Source of the DNA: Tritrichomonas musculus
Lineage: Eukaryota > Parabasalia > Tritrichomonadida > Tritrichomonadidae
DNA length: 64,000 nt
Direction of reading: 5' to 3'
Assembly (NCBI GenBank): GCA_039105265.1
Contig: JAPFFF010000034.1
Coordinates: forward strand, 620,001 to 684,000
Below are positions 9,402-19,838 of this stretch, one piece after another. A program made the position numbers and the translations under genes. A model generated the notes under the pieces. It was given only the letters and a program-made list of their open reading frames with translations. It was not told where the DNA came from and did no database searches. Numbering within the stretch: the first letter of the stretch is position 1; each line of letters begins with the position of its first letter.

Positions 9402-11534
9402 ATGAAAAATTGTAATACAGAACAACTGCCTCTGAAATATTTCAAAAAAATGAAAGATGTTGAAGAAAACCTTGTCGCTTTTCTAGAAAAACAAGATCAA
9501 ATTGATGGAAGTTTTGCCATATTTAATAACTATTTAAAGAATCAAAAATTGCATGAAAATAAATATGAAATTAAATCATTTTTACTTTTGATTGTATCAA
9601 TTTCAAATAATTATCATAGATCGGACAGTTTCTTCCATAAAATAGAGATGATAATTCAAAGTTTGCACGAACAAATTGAAAACTTTTTCAATAGTTTTGA
9701 AATTTTCCACATTTTCCAAAGCAACAAAAGACTTCTTCTATTTCTTTTTAAATCTGAATTTATAGCACCAACAGAAGAAATTTACTTTATTATTTCATGT
9801 AATAAAAAATATTCCGAAAGGAAATATCTTGAATATTTCTTCCCAGAATTTGAAACTTATTTCGATGATAGATTGAAAACAAAAATACAAACAATAAAAG
9901 AAATTAATATTGATGAATTTAACAAGAAGAGAGAAATTGGGGAAAATGATGATTATCTATGCAATCTTATTCGAAATGACCAAATTGTTGATTTTATTAT
10001 TTGTTTCGAACAAAACAATATTTCACCAACAACGATAATCAAGTCGTCAATATATGAGACTAATTTATTTTTAATAAATAAAGAGGTTTCATTAATTGAA
10101 TATTCAGCTTTTTGTGGGTCAATTCAAATATTCAAATATTTACATATTCAAAAAGTTCAGTTAACAACTTCAATTTGGCCATATGCTATTCATGGGAGAA
10201 ATGCTGAAATTATTCAATTCCTTGAAGAACAAAAAATTAAAACACTTTGTGATTCACGTCAATATCTCGTTATTGAATCAATCAAATGTCATCACAATGA
10301 AATAACTGAATATTTGCAAAGCAATTTATGTGATAAAGAAAAAATATACAATAATTACTTATATAGAAAAAGTCTCAAATCTTATAATTTTATCTTCTTT
10401 ACAGATGAAATTGTTTGTTCTTTGATCAATTCTTGCAAAAGCAATGAGAAATTGAATGTTCCTTATTATTTATCGAAATATGATTATTTTTTGATTGTTG
10501 AGTTTCTTTGTAAAGAGAACCTTTGCGATATTAATTGTATATATACTATATACAAACCTCTTCCTAAACAGAAAGAAAATATCATAAAATATATTGATAT
10601 GAAAAATGGCATTGTTGATCAACAAACCGAAGAAGAAAAATTAATTGAAATCGAAGATCCAGAAAAGTATAAAGATATTCTAGAAATAATTAAATACACA
10701 ACAAATGAATATGAATATAACACTTCAACAATTTTGCATATTGCTGTTCAAAAAGGAAACATAGATATAATACAATTTTTATTAAAATTGCCTCAAATAT
10801 CTTTAACTACAAAATCAAAAAAATTTTACAAAACACGTATAAATAATGTCTTTTCCGAATATTATTATTTAAACACCAAAGAGAAATCAATTTTTAATGA
10901 AGCTGTTGAAAGTGGATTTTCCGAAGTTGTCCATTTTTTAATTGAAAATTCATGTTTCAATGTTAATGATAAATTGATCAAAACCACGATGACTGTAGAT
11001 TATTTATCACCTGAACATAGTTATTATAAAGAAAAATATAGTCAATCTTTATTACATCAAGCAATAAAGAAAGGGAATTTATATATAATAAAGCTGTTGT
11101 TATCTGACCCAAAAATTAGAATCAATGAAAAGTCATTTTCTGAAATAAAAAACGGATGCAAAGATTATCGTGAATGTCCAAGAACAATAGAAAAATACAC
11201 ATTGTACTTTGCTATTAAATATATGAACTTAAAAGCGTTTCAACTTTTAATCAAAGATTGTCATATTGATATCGATTCTGGATTAAAAGAAATTCGTTCA
11301 GAAAACGATGAAAATATAATACTTAGAGATAAATCTCCATTATATTTAGCTGTTGAATATAATAACTGTGAAGCAGTGAAGCTTTTATTAATAAAGCCAA
11401 ACATCAACGTTAATTTTGAATCTACAAATTACATATATGAGAATTGCCAGATAAAAGAACAGAAAATTACAGCCTTGAAATTGGCTATTGAAAAAGAAAG
11501 CAAAGAAATATTATTGCTTTTAGAAAAAAAATGA
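9402..11534 (+). CDS. DUF3447 / ankyrin-repeat protein (710 aa)
   Basis: Residues about 15-200 form the helical head shared with the DUF3447 proteins at the left edge and at 23233 (SISNNYHR, NKRLLLFLFKSEFI, EIGENDDYLCNLIR). DUF3447 follows (about 225-305: SLIEYSAFCGSIQIFKYL, YAIHGRNAEIIQFLEE, ECIKCHHNE-type ending). After a divergent middle, at least six ankyrin repeats run to the C-terminus: TILHIAVQKGNIDIIQFLLK, SIFNEAVESGFSEVVHFLIE, SLLHQAIKKGNLYIIKLLLS, LYFAIKYMNLKAFQLLI, SPLYLAVEYNNCEAVKLLL and TALKLAIEKESKEILLLL. No signal peptide or membrane helix. The likely role is cytosolic protein binding; partners are unknown. The family is hugely expanded in trichomonads. Confidence 0.9.
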   Translation: MKNCNTEQLPLKYFKKMKDVEENLVAFLEKQDQIDGSFAIFNNYLKNQKLHENKYEIKSFLLLIVSISNNYHRSDSFFHKIEMIIQSLHEQIENFFNSFEIFHIFQSNKRLLLFLFKSEFIAPTEEIYFIISCNKKYSERKYLEYFFPEFETYFDDRLKTKIQTIKEINIDEFNKKREIGENDDYLCNLIRNDQIVDFIICFEQNNISPTTIIKSSIYETNLFLINKEVSLIEYSAFCGSIQIFKYLHIQKVQLTTSIWPYAIHGRNAEIIQFLEEQKIKTLCDSRQYLVIESIKCHHNEITEYLQSNLCDKEKIYNNYLYRKSLKSYNFIFFTDEIVCSLINSCKSNEKLNVPYYLSKYDYFLIVEFLCKENLCDINCIYTIYKPLPKQKENIIKYIDMKNGIVDQQTEEEKLIEIEDPEKYKDILEIIKYTTNEYEYNTSTILHIAVQKGNIDIIQFLLKLPQISLTTKSKKFYKTRINNVFSEYYYLNTKEKSIFNEAVESGFSEVVHFLIENSCFNVNDKLIKTTMTVDYLSPEHSYYKEKYSQSLLHQAIKKGNLYIIKLLLSDPKIRINEKSFSEIKNGCKDYRECPRTIEKYTLYFAIKYMNLKAFQLLIKDCHIDIDSGLKEIRSENDENIILRDKSPLYLAVEYNNCEAVKLLLIKPNINVNFESTNYIYENCQIKEQKITALKLAIEKESKEILLLLEKK

Positions 11535-11842
11535 AATATATTTTACTGATTAAAACTAAAGTTCGAGAGGTTTTAAAGATACCCAAATATATTATTTTGG
11601 CAATAATAGTTACATAAAAAGGCCACATATTTCAACATGAAACATTCAATTGATTGAAAATCTTTTTAACAAAATAGTAATATGCTATTATTTTCAATTA
11701 AATATTATAAAGAAAATTAAAAATTTATTGGGAATAATTATTAAAAAAGCTAATTTCGAATTAAAATACTAAAATAGTTTAATATGCACTTTTTTACTAT
11801 TAAATTGAATTTTTTTATTATTATTGTTAAATAAATGCGAGC
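11535..11842. other. AT-rich spacer
   Basis: 308 bases between the 3' ends of two convergent genes. Nothing recognised. Confidence 0.4.
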
Positions 11843-12370
11843 TTAATCGCTTCTCATGCATGGGTATTTGTAAACACTGCTATCATTCTTAATTTTTTCC
11901 ATGTCAAATTCTCTTAAAAATTGAAAAGTGTAGAAATCATCGTTTTTCATTATTTCTTTGATTTGGCTGATTTCTTTGAAATCTACACCACCTCCAATGT
12001 CACCATCTTGTAATAATGCAATTAAATTATCATTAATTAATGCAAATAATATCTTTGAACCATAATCGCACACTCCGGTACGAATTAGAAACAATTCACT
12101 TTTTGTGTCAACTTGCTGAGCAAGCTCATATGCTTTTTGAATTTCATTTTTATCACAAGTCTTACTTGGTTCATTTTTTTCAGCAATTTCATTTAACATT
12201 TGTAAGAATTCTTGTTTCTTAGGTGGTATATAACGATGATAATTTTCTTTTACCAATTCAAATTCATAGACTTTTCCTTCAGATGTAACAAAAGATCCGT
12301 TATCGACACGAACCATACCAAAGCTTTGGTGTCTATTGATAAATAATATTTGCTGCTTGTTATTGCTCAT
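11843..12370 (-). CDS. Orphan protein (175 aa)
   Basis: Not recognised. The composition is that of a real globular protein: an N-terminal strand-rich part (ILFINRHQSFGMVRVDNGSF), a charged helical middle (KKQEFLQMLNEIAEKNEPS) and a C-terminal part with a Gly-rich turn (LLQDGDIGGGVDFKEI). No signal peptide, membrane helix or repeats. The start is well supported: a TCATTTTTT initiator lies 11-19 bases upstream of the ATG. It converges on the ankyrin gene. No function is proposed. Confidence 0.7.
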   Translation of the reverse strand: MSNNKQQILFINRHQSFGMVRVDNGSFVTSEGKVYEFELVKENYHRYIPPKKQEFLQMLNEIAEKNEPSKTCDKNEIQKAYELAQQVDTKSELFLIRTGVCDYGSKILFALINDNLIALLQDGDIGGGVDFKEISQIKEIMKNDDFYTFQFLREFDMEKIKNDSSVYKYPCMRSD

Positions 12371-12380
12371 CTTCTTTAAT

Positions 12381-12389
12381 AAAAAATGA
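12381..12389 (-). promoter_or_regulatory. Inr of the orphan gene
   Basis: TCATTTTTT on the minus strand upstream of the ATG at 12368-12370. Confidence 0.55.
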
Positions 12390-12936
12390 AGTTAAAACAA
12401 TTGATTACTAATTTTGAAAGGGTGTTGTATAATAATTGAAAGAAAATTCCCGATCATTGTTTTTTCAAAAATAATAAAATACAAAGTTATGTTTATTTTT
12501 AAATTTATATTAATTTATATTTAATATTAATAATAAATAAAATCATAAAAATCACAATTATAAAAAAGAAAATTAACCTTATTCATTGTATATTTATACA
12601 TTTTAAAAAGAACAATAAAATAAAGTACAGAATTTTTCTAAACCAACCACTTTTACATATTGAAAATTTTTTCAATAAAAAAACAATAATTTGTAGTTAC
12701 TTTTTATTCATCAAATCGAAAAAAAAATGCTTCCATCAACAATAAAAATCTTAAAAATTCGGGGGTTAAGAAATATTTCAATTTTTTTGAAAAAAATTTA
12801 AAAAATAGATATTTTTTTGAATTTCACAGACATCCTTGCCTTCCAAATTTATATAAGAAGTTAATAAGATAAAATAAATAGTCTTTATCTTTAATGATAT
12901 CTTAATTTTGAATGAGTTATAGCCTTGCGATATTAA
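12390..12936. other. AT-rich spacer
   Basis: No ORF or repeat pair of note. It ends at the point where the truncated discoidin gene begins. Confidence 0.4.
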
Positions 12937-13773
12937 CTCATAGCAGAAAACTTGTACCGAGCGACCAAAGAAGATAAAGAGCATATTCTATCAATTGACC
13001 AAGGTTTAATTTCAAGAATCATTTCGAACAACAAACTTCAAATTGAGAGTGAAGACGAGTTAATCGAGATGATCAATGAAATCTACAAGAAAGACCGCAA
13101 AAGCAGCCCAATTTATGCGAATGTTTTGTTCTGCAATGTGAGTCAAGAAAAAATGAAAGAGTTTGTCACAACTATTTTGTATGAAGACATCGACGAGGAA
13201 GTTTGGGTGTCGCTTTCGAAACGACTTTCAAGTGACATCGTCATCATCATGCAGAAAGAAGAAAAACATCAACGATATAAAAATTTGGCGGTGAAAACCA
13301 TTCTTTACAATAACCAGAACTTTGAAGGACTGATCAATTACCTTCAAACAGAAGCCAACATCAAGGATGAAATCGAACTTTCAGCGAATGATAATAGTGA
13401 ACCATGGTGCATTTTCAATTACAATTCCAATTCACAGACAAATACAGGAACTTGTAATGATGCATGGATCTGCATTGGATTCAAGAATCATGAAATAAAG
13501 CCAACAAATTACACAGTCGTGTCAGGTAATGATGCTGACAATCTGAAGAGTTTTGTTATTGAAGGCTCAAAAGACAAAGAGACGTGGACAACAATCGATG
13601 AAGAAAACAACATTTCTTACCTGAAAGAGAGCGGATCTGCTCATACTTTTCCTGTTCATAATGAAGAACAACAATCATTTAAATATTTGAGAATCAGACT
13701 TACAGGACCAAATTGGAGGCCACAATCAATTCTGCAACTTTGTAAAATTGAGTTTTATGGAGAATTATTTTAA
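12937..13773 (+). pseudogene. BACK-like plus discoidin (F5/8 type C) protein, 5'-truncated
   Basis: The frame opens after a TAA at 12934-12936, and the first in-frame ATG is only at 13069 (234 residues from there). The N-terminal third is helical and resembles the BACK region that follows BTB domains in this trichomonad family. The C-terminal 130 residues are a discoidin/F5-8C fold: GTCNDAWICIGFKNHEIKPTNY, SFVIEGSKDKETWTTID, FKYLRIRLTGPNWRPQSILQ and LCKIEFYGELF as the closing strand. The BTB part expected upstream is absent. It is either a pseudogene or a shorter protein starting at 13069. Base composition is less AT-rich than the flanks. Confidence 0.65.
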
Positions 13774-14568
13774 TTCAATCAACAAGTTCTCCCAAAATAA
13801 ATAAATAAAATAACATTATAACTAAACTGGTTTTCTTTTTTGCATACAATTCAATTTTCAATTTATAATTGAAAACCTATAATTATTTATTTCAAAATTG
13901 AGTTGATTATTCTCATTTTTCAATACTATTCAGAAAAATTGAGTTGTATGCAAAAATGACTCGCAGTTTAAATTTAAACATTTATTAAATAGTAGAGTAA
14001 CATTCAATCTAGAGGCATTCAATTTATTCAATATTTTCTTTTATACAAATACATATTCCCCATAAATAAATTAGTGAGAATTTTTTTTTTTCTTTGAAAT
14101 AATTATAATTTGATAGTGGTCCCTTAAATAATAATGCTTCTAAATTGAATGATAAAAAAATATTGTTTACTATTTTGATTGCCAATGTTTTAAGCGAAAA
14201 TTTGTATATGTAAGCCATTCAAAATTTTAATTTATTTGATTATTCTCTATTCAATTTTTGCTTATTAATATTAAAATATTGAATTTAAAAAGAAAACAAC
14301 CAGAATGCATTAATGATGCAATATGTGTCTCAAAATCTGATAATAAATATTATGTTTCAATTTTTAAAATATTAGCAAAAGGGAAAATGCATTCTAGCCC
14401 CCATTTTTCATATCACATTTCTTTTTGGGGGCTAAATGATTTTTTGTTTATTTTTTTATTGAAAGTTGTATTTTAGCCCCCAAATGTTAAAATATAAGAA
14501 GCAAGAATTCTTATATTTTGACACTTCTGTTCTACAGATGTTAAAATAAATTTTGTCAATAAATTTTG
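13774..14568. other. AT-rich spacer with local inverted and direct repeats
   Basis: Holds a short hairpin-like pair TAGCCCCCA / GGGGGCTA (about 14396-14444), a third copy of the C-rich motif near 14474, and a partial tandem copy of the pseudokinase upstream region (14495-14538 repeats 14569-14600). No gene seen. Confidence 0.45.
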
Positions 14569-15782
14569 CTTCTTATATTTTGACACTTCAGTTCTACAGG
14601 AAAATTTTTGACAAAAATAAATTTGTTTTATACAGATAAGTTTTACTGATATGCTTGAAGAATTTGTTGCTTCACCATCAGATTTTGAATATAATAAAGA
14701 TGATAAGACGAAATCTCCTCTGGGTTTTTGCCACATCTGTATTTCATACAAAAAGCAAAGTAAAGAAACTGTTTTATTTAATATTTTTGATGGATCAGAT
14801 GAGAAAAACTCTTTATATTTTCAAAATCTAGAACGATTTTGTATAATCCGACCATATATAGGAATTCCAAAATTTTTTGGATACTTTTTCTTGCCAGAAA
14901 AAACAATAATTACTGAATATTTTCCAAATGGAAATCTATTTCATTTTTATTCTGAACTTAATGCAAAAAAGACAAAATATGTAACATTATGGAATGACAC
15001 GATGAAGTCTAAATTAACTTTTGGAATAGCATGTACAATGATGCATATTCAATCATTTGGTTTATTCCATGGTTACCTTAGCCCTTTAACAATATACTTT
15101 GATGACGATTACAACCCAAAAGTTTGTGATTTTGGATACTTTCCAAGATATCATTCAAATCATATTGATTTAATACCAGATAAAATGTCAGAGTCTCCTT
15201 ATTGTTGCCCCAATTTAAAGGAAACCCACGATGTTTCACCTGAAAATGATGTTTTTTCATTTGGTGTCCTTTTATTGTCGATTGTTCTTGGAAATGAGAA
15301 TTTTGCAAAAACAGGGAAAGAAATGCCATATTATGAAATTCCAAAAAATACTCCAACTTTAGTTAGCAGTATTATTAAACATTGCATAAACATAGATCCA
15401 TCAAAACGTCCATCATTTTCTCAAATTGTTCACGAACTCAAAACAAACGAAGAACCATTGTTTCCTGAGACAAATTTGGAGGAATATGACGTTTTTGTTG
15501 AAAATTATATGAATGATGTTCAAGTATTAACACGAGATGAAGTTTTGATATATGAAACTGGCACAAAAGATGAAAAACAAAATCCCTAAAAAAAATTTAA
15601 AAAGATGATGATTTAAGCATTTATTTTAGCTTTAAAGCCTAAACTTAATTTTTAACTAAGATTTCTTTTTTATTATTCAAATTTGTTATTGAATCCTCAA
15701 AACTAAAACTAAAAAAAAAAAAAAACTCATTTGATTTTTGAATAATAACATTCAATTTTATGAAAGCTCATATAATTATTTC
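14569..15782. repeat. Segmental duplication, pseudokinase copy B
   Basis: Inverted, nearly identical partner of 1910-3123. It ends with the last bases of the Sel1 gene although no Sel1 gene is next to it here, so copy A (next to the Sel1 gene) keeps the older context. Confidence 0.85.
14651..15589 (+). CDS. TKL-like pseudokinase, copy B (312 aa)
   Basis: Same length and start as copy A, with five substitutions (for example R37S, L57F, Y168H, T172I and Leu to Ile in the HCxNIDPS segment). It keeps HGYLSP in place of HRDLKP, DFG at 160-162 and the DVFSFG helix, so it too should be catalytically dead. Five of five nucleotide-level amino-acid changes avoid the core motifs, which suggests both copies are still under constraint or that the duplication is young. 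The gene ends in CCCTAAAA. It faces the LRR-like copy B, which reads towards it. Confidence 0.8.
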   Translation: MLEEFVASPSDFEYNKDDKTKSPLGFCHICISYKKQSKETVLFNIFDGSDEKNSLYFQNLERFCIIRPYIGIPKFFGYFFLPEKTIITEYFPNGNLFHFYSELNAKKTKYVTLWNDTMKSKLTFGIACTMMHIQSFGLFHGYLSPLTIYFDDDYNPKVCDFGYFPRYHSNHIDLIPDKMSESPYCCPNLKETHDVSPENDVFSFGVLLLSIVLGNENFAKTGKEMPYYEIPKNTPTLVSSIIKHCINIDPSKRPSFSQIVHELKTNEEPLFPETNLEEYDVFVENYMNDVQVLTRDEVLIYETGTKDEKQNP

Positions 15783-16454
15783 AAAATGAATTCAAATTTG
15801 AATGTTGTAAAATTATTAGTAAAAGTAATTTTGTGCAAAAGATCCCAAACATCGTATAATTAAATTTACTACTTCATTCAAAACATGATCCCCATGGCGC
15901 CTAGCGTATCTTTTTAGCACACATTTGAAGAATTTCATAATTATGAAATTACATTTGTCCCCACTTCACTTCATCTTTGTGACCATTAAAATAGGGACAT
16001 TTGCAATATCTCCATTTTTCCCTACTATAACTGGACAAATGTCCCTACTTATTGTATTAGAATAATATTTATTTATATAATGAATCACATAATTTTTATG
16101 GATGAATCTTATTTGCCAGAGCTTTAAAAAAAGACAATTTAATGATCTTTTTCATAATTGGTTTTTTTAATAAGACAAAATACATGATAAAACCAATAAT
16201 AGTGACCAAAAACTTTAAAAGACAAGAGTAAGTTTAGTTCTTTGAATAATACAAAAGATTTTTGTAATGAAATTTAAGTTGTTTATGATTATATATTATA
16301 CACTATTTGGTATAAAATATAGTAACGTCCATATTTTAAAGTATTGATTAAACATTTTGAGCACAAGTTTGCTGAGTGGATTGTCTGCAAATATCTGTAT
16401 TGAAATTATTTGCAATTATTTCCGGATTTAGAGTTGAAGCTGCAAAGCACATTC
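15783..16454. other. Spacer between duplicated blocks
   Basis: No ORF. Several short direct and inverted copies of GGGACATTTG / CAAATGTCCC lie at about 15952-16050, consistent with a small decayed repeat element. Confidence 0.4.
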
Positions 16455-16500
16455 ATCTCTTTTAATCAACAGTCGAAGCTTGCTATCAAAGGAAATTCTA
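16455..16500 (-). pseudogene. Scrap of a DUF3447/ankyrin gene
   Basis: The minus strand reads SKLRLLIKRDE, close to NKLRLSIKRDD of the ankyrin gene at 17245-19146; the DNA match is CATCTCTTTTAATC. About 45 bases only. Confidence 0.35.
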
Positions 16501-16564
16501 GTAATGATTAAACTTGAATATTAAAAGATATAAAAACAAGTAAAATAAAATTATTTTAATTTTA

Positions 16565-17104
16565 TTAAAAAATGATAAAGTCATCTTCAAGGTTATATTG
16601 TTTTAAAAAGTCTTTGAAATCAGAAATTCCTTTTTCTGAAAATTTGTTGTCTTTCAATATCAAAGGTTTGAAGACGATTGGATCAAATATAGCTGGTTTC
16701 AAAAAATCAAAAAAGACTTTTTCATACAATCCAATTTCGTTTCCTGAAAGATCAACACTTATTTCAACTTCTGTTGGAAGATGTGAGATCAATTCTTTAG
16801 CTTTATATGTGTCTAATTCAGATTCAATTACTGATATTTTTTCAAAGTTTTCATCGATTTTTAATAGGAAATTAAAATCTAAGAAAAAACATTTTTTGAA
16901 ATATAAAGATTTTGGAGATGTTTTTGATATAAGTGTTTTCAATGAATTTTCTGTTGAATCATATACTGAAATTCCTTCAAATGCTAAATTTTTTTGATAA
17001 TATTTATTCAATTCTCCTGAAATAACAATTTCATTTAAATCATCTTCATTTGTGATCTTTAAATCAAATTCTTCTGTTTCGATATTTATTTCTTCTTCTT
17101 CCAT
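16565..17104 (-). CDS. Small acidic LRR-like protein, copy B (179 aa)
   Basis: Second copy of the gene at 8530-9069, full length and open, with six substitutions (F to L in GEFNKYY, N to K in ISNTSP, N to K in FKNCF, C to S in IECELD, I to T in LPIEVE, Y to D in FKYFLKQ). The acidic N-terminus and LRR-like turns are kept. The TCATTTTT initiator is duplicated with it, so the copy can probably be transcribed. No named family; see copy A. Confidence 0.7.
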   Translation of the reverse strand: MEEEEINIETEEFDLKITNEDDLNEIVISGELNKYYQKNLAFEGISVYDSTENSLKTLISKTSPKSLYFKKCFFLDFNFLLKIDENFEKISVIESELDTYKAKELISHLPTEVEISVDLSGNEIGLYEKVFFDFLKPAIFDPIVFKPLILKDNKFSEKGISDFKDFLKQYNLEDDFIIF

Positions 17105-17105
17105 T

Positions 17106-17113
17106 AAAAATGA
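17106..17113 (-). promoter_or_regulatory. Inr of LRR-like gene copy B
   Basis: TCATTTTT on the minus strand, one base before the ATG, identical to copy A. Confidence 0.6.
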
Positions 17114-17244
17114 ATTCTTTTTTATTTAAATTTATTAATCATAGAAAAATTTTATTTTTGAAATAAAAAATTTTTTCAAAAAATTTTATTATTCAATTAA
17201 CTCAAAAATTTAAATATATCATCAAATTACTTTTTATAACATTT

Positions 17245-19146
17245 TTATTTCTTTTTCAAATTTGGTTTAACAATTATTATTCTATTAGAATTTTCAGGAG
17301 GCTTTGGCAACATCGCAGGTCTAGACAATTGTGCAGCTTTTCCTTCAGACGACAAAGATTGTTCAACATCTTCGACATTTCTCTTAATTTTGAAACGGAT
17401 TGAATTTTTCTGTTCTTTAATACTTGGCGGACGAACTTTTTGAGAGTTAATTTCCTTTATTATCCCTAACATCTCTTCAATGAAACTTAGCTTGAAATCC
17501 TGGTTCGAGCTGTTTTTATCTATGAAAGAGACGACAATTTGCCCTGGCGATTTATTCTTATTTTTGTCCAAATAGAAGCTCAGCATAATTTTCAAGCCCA
17601 TCAGAAAGCGGCGAGAGAGAGTAATCAAGAAAAGCTCCAAGAAAGAGTCATATTCCAAATCGGGAAAATTCTTGACCAAGTATTGAGTTCCGTAAATATT
17701 CCCAAGGAAAACGCCAACGCCGAATGCGTTTGTTGAGTGTCTATCTTCTCTTTGGTTGACATTTACATTTGGATGCTTGCAGAGCGACTCAAAAATTTTA
17801 ATATCAGAAAAAAAGTGACACGCGATATGAAGAGGAGGATAGAAAACTAGAGCTGGCTTTGTAAAGTCCAAATCCGGCTGTTTTTCAACGAGTATTTTTA
17901 CAGCCGTCGTGTTATTCAATTGAATTGCCTTGCCAAGCATTGTCTGGTTGCTCTCTTCAGAATAATAGTCCAATTGAATATCAGGGTGTTTCAAGTACTC
18001 ATTCAAAAAGTAGCACGAGTAATCGTTAATCGAACCAATAGAAATTTCATTTATGTTTTCTTTCAAAAAGTTCTCATTATCGGCCAAATAAGGATACAAA
18101 AAGTTGATGAAAAAAGAGAAATCTAAAGATATATGGGCTTGAGTTATTAGCTGGAGAATGTGATCTTTACTTTCTGTCTCAATACAGTAATTGTAATGAT
18201 TGAATACATATTCGGTCACATCATCATTCCAGTTAGCTCGTGCTAGAATGAGGAGATCGTGACTTTCTGCATCTCGCATCTCTCTTTCTATAATATGAAA
18301 GATTTCGTAATCATCTAGACAAGTAGAGAAGAAAAAAACGTCGTTCGTCAAAGTCGCATCATTCATTAACAAAAATTTGAAAATTTTTATTGAATTAAAT
18401 TGAACTGCGTACTCAATCAATGGAATTTTTTGAGGAATTCGTAACGCATTCTCTATGCTTGATTCTTGTATTTTGAAATTAATGGATAAATTCGTTTGTG
18501 AGAGAATTTTTTGAAACGTATCAATATCATCTCTTTTAATCGACAGCCGAAGCTTGTTTTTTTCAATCTCTAGGTACGATGGATCATTGTAATCATTACA
18601 CTCGCGAAGCCATTTGATGTATTTTGACCTTAATTCTTTAAACTCATCTACTTTTTTTTCTAATTCTGGATCGTCAAGTAGATACTTAATTTGCTTTTCA
18701 TAAATCTCGGGAGCATCGTGCATTATTTCTGGTAAAAAATATTCAAGAATGCTTTTAGTTTTATCTGTTTGGGCTGACTGAATTATTTGTTCAATAGAAA
18801 TGAGTCCCTCTTCATACATCCAAAGTTTAAAATAGTAAAGTCCACCAAAAATATACCACAAAAAACATGATTCATCTTGTAATTTTTGTTTCATATGAGT
18901 AATAATTTGCTCAAATAGTTTTATTCCATTCATTTTATATGAAGGCGATGAATTTCGTGTATAATAAGCAAATAAAAAGCATAATACCTTGAAATCATCT
19001 TTGTTTGAAAAAATATTTTCTGGAATCTGTTTTATTATTTGCGTAATTGGGTAAACACTCGAATTTGGATTTAATTGCTTTAATTTATTTTGAATGCTTG
19101 CGAATAATTCTATTTTTTCTTTATCTAAAAAGATCTTATCCATCAA
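17245..19146 (-). CDS. DUF3447-like / ankyrin-repeat protein (633 aa)
   Basis: The layout parallels the ankyrin gene at 9402: a helical head (about 1-200, with SILEYFLPEIMHDAPEIYEK and KNKLRLSIKRDDIDTFQKIL), a DUF3447-like core (about 245-320: PLIEYAVQFNSIKIFKFLLM, SHDLLILARANWNDDVTEYV) and degenerate ankyrin repeats (TMLGKAIQLNNTTAVKILVE, PPLHIACHFFSDIKIFESLC, HPNVNVNQREDRHSTNAFGV). The C-terminal 90 residues are basic and Pro/Lys-rich, ending KPNLKKK, possibly a disordered or nuclear-targeting tail. No membrane helix. No clear Inr next to the ATG, so the start is less certain than in its neighbours. Confidence 0.8.
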   Translation of the reverse strand: MMDKIFLDKEKIELFASIQNKLKQLNPNSSVYPITQIIKQIPENIFSNKDDFKVLCFLFAYYTRNSSPSYKMNGIKLFEQIITHMKQKLQDESCFLWYIFGGLYYFKLWMYEEGLISIEQIIQSAQTDKTKSILEYFLPEIMHDAPEIYEKQIKYLLDDPELEKKVDEFKELRSKYIKWLRECNDYNDPSYLEIEKNKLRLSIKRDDIDTFQKILSQTNLSINFKIQESSIENALRIPQKIPLIEYAVQFNSIKIFKFLLMNDATLTNDVFFFSTCLDDYEIFHIIEREMRDAESHDLLILARANWNDDVTEYVFNHYNYCIETESKDHILQLITQAHISLDFSFFINFLYPYLADNENFLKENINEISIGSINDYSCYFLNEYLKHPDIQLDYYSEESNQTMLGKAIQLNNTTAVKILVEKQPDLDFTKPALVFYPPLHIACHFFSDIKIFESLCKHPNVNVNQREDRHSTNAFGVGVFLGNIYGTQYLVKNFPDLEYDSFLELFLITLSRRFLMGLKIMLSFYLDKNKNKSPGQIVVSFIDKNSSNQDFKLSFIEEMLGIIKEINSQKVRPPSIKEQKNSIRFKIKRNVEDVEQSLSSEGKAAQLSRPAMLPKPPENSNRIIIVKPNLKKK

Positions 19147-19838
19147 AATTTTATAAATTTACAAAGATAGCTTTTTGATTCAAATAATCTGGCACGCATT
19201 CAAAAAAAAAATTTTTTTTCTATGAGCTCATTTAAATTATTATTTTTTAGGATCTTTTTGAATTAAAATTTTGATATATGAAATGATCTTTTTTTTACAA
19301 AATCACGAAATTTACAAATGCAGTTATTGTAAACAAATCATGATTATTTCAAGCTTCTTGCCATTTCTCGATCCATAATTAGTAGACTTCTCTTTTGACG
19401 TTTAAAATTATTGGCTATATTAATATTTGTGATTTTAATTCACATTGATTGATGCTACTAATTCCTTTTTATATGTCAATAATTTTTTAGAATTTGTTGA
19501 ATTCAAAAATAGGAATGAAAAATAATAAAAATAAATATTACATTTAAATTAAGTGCGGAATTTTTATCCTTAGGAATATTAAATTCAATAAACCAATACA
19601 TTTCTTATTAAACATTATTTGTTTTATAAATGAAGCTGAAAGAAAAGATAGAATCATGATGTTTTTTAAATGTTTAATAAAAAATGAAGCTGATAGAAAA
19701 GATGGAGTCACGATGAATATTTTTTCATCTTTTTTATACAATCAGAGTTGTTGGATGTATTTAGAATAAAAAAAGTATATATATAAAAATAATCAAAATA
19801 TGTTGAAAGTTTTTTAAATAATCTTTTAAGTTTTTAAA
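19147..19838. other. AT-rich spacer with a 33 bp direct repeat
   Basis: Two copies of an AATGAAGCTGAWAGAAAAGA-type sequence at about 19628-19660 and 19683-19715, 55 bases apart. Otherwise no gene. Confidence 0.45.

Larger units (their letters stand above)
16509..17201. repeat. Segmental duplication, LRR-like gene copy B
   Basis: Inverted partner of 8433-9125, the same 693 bases in length. Confidence 0.85.
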
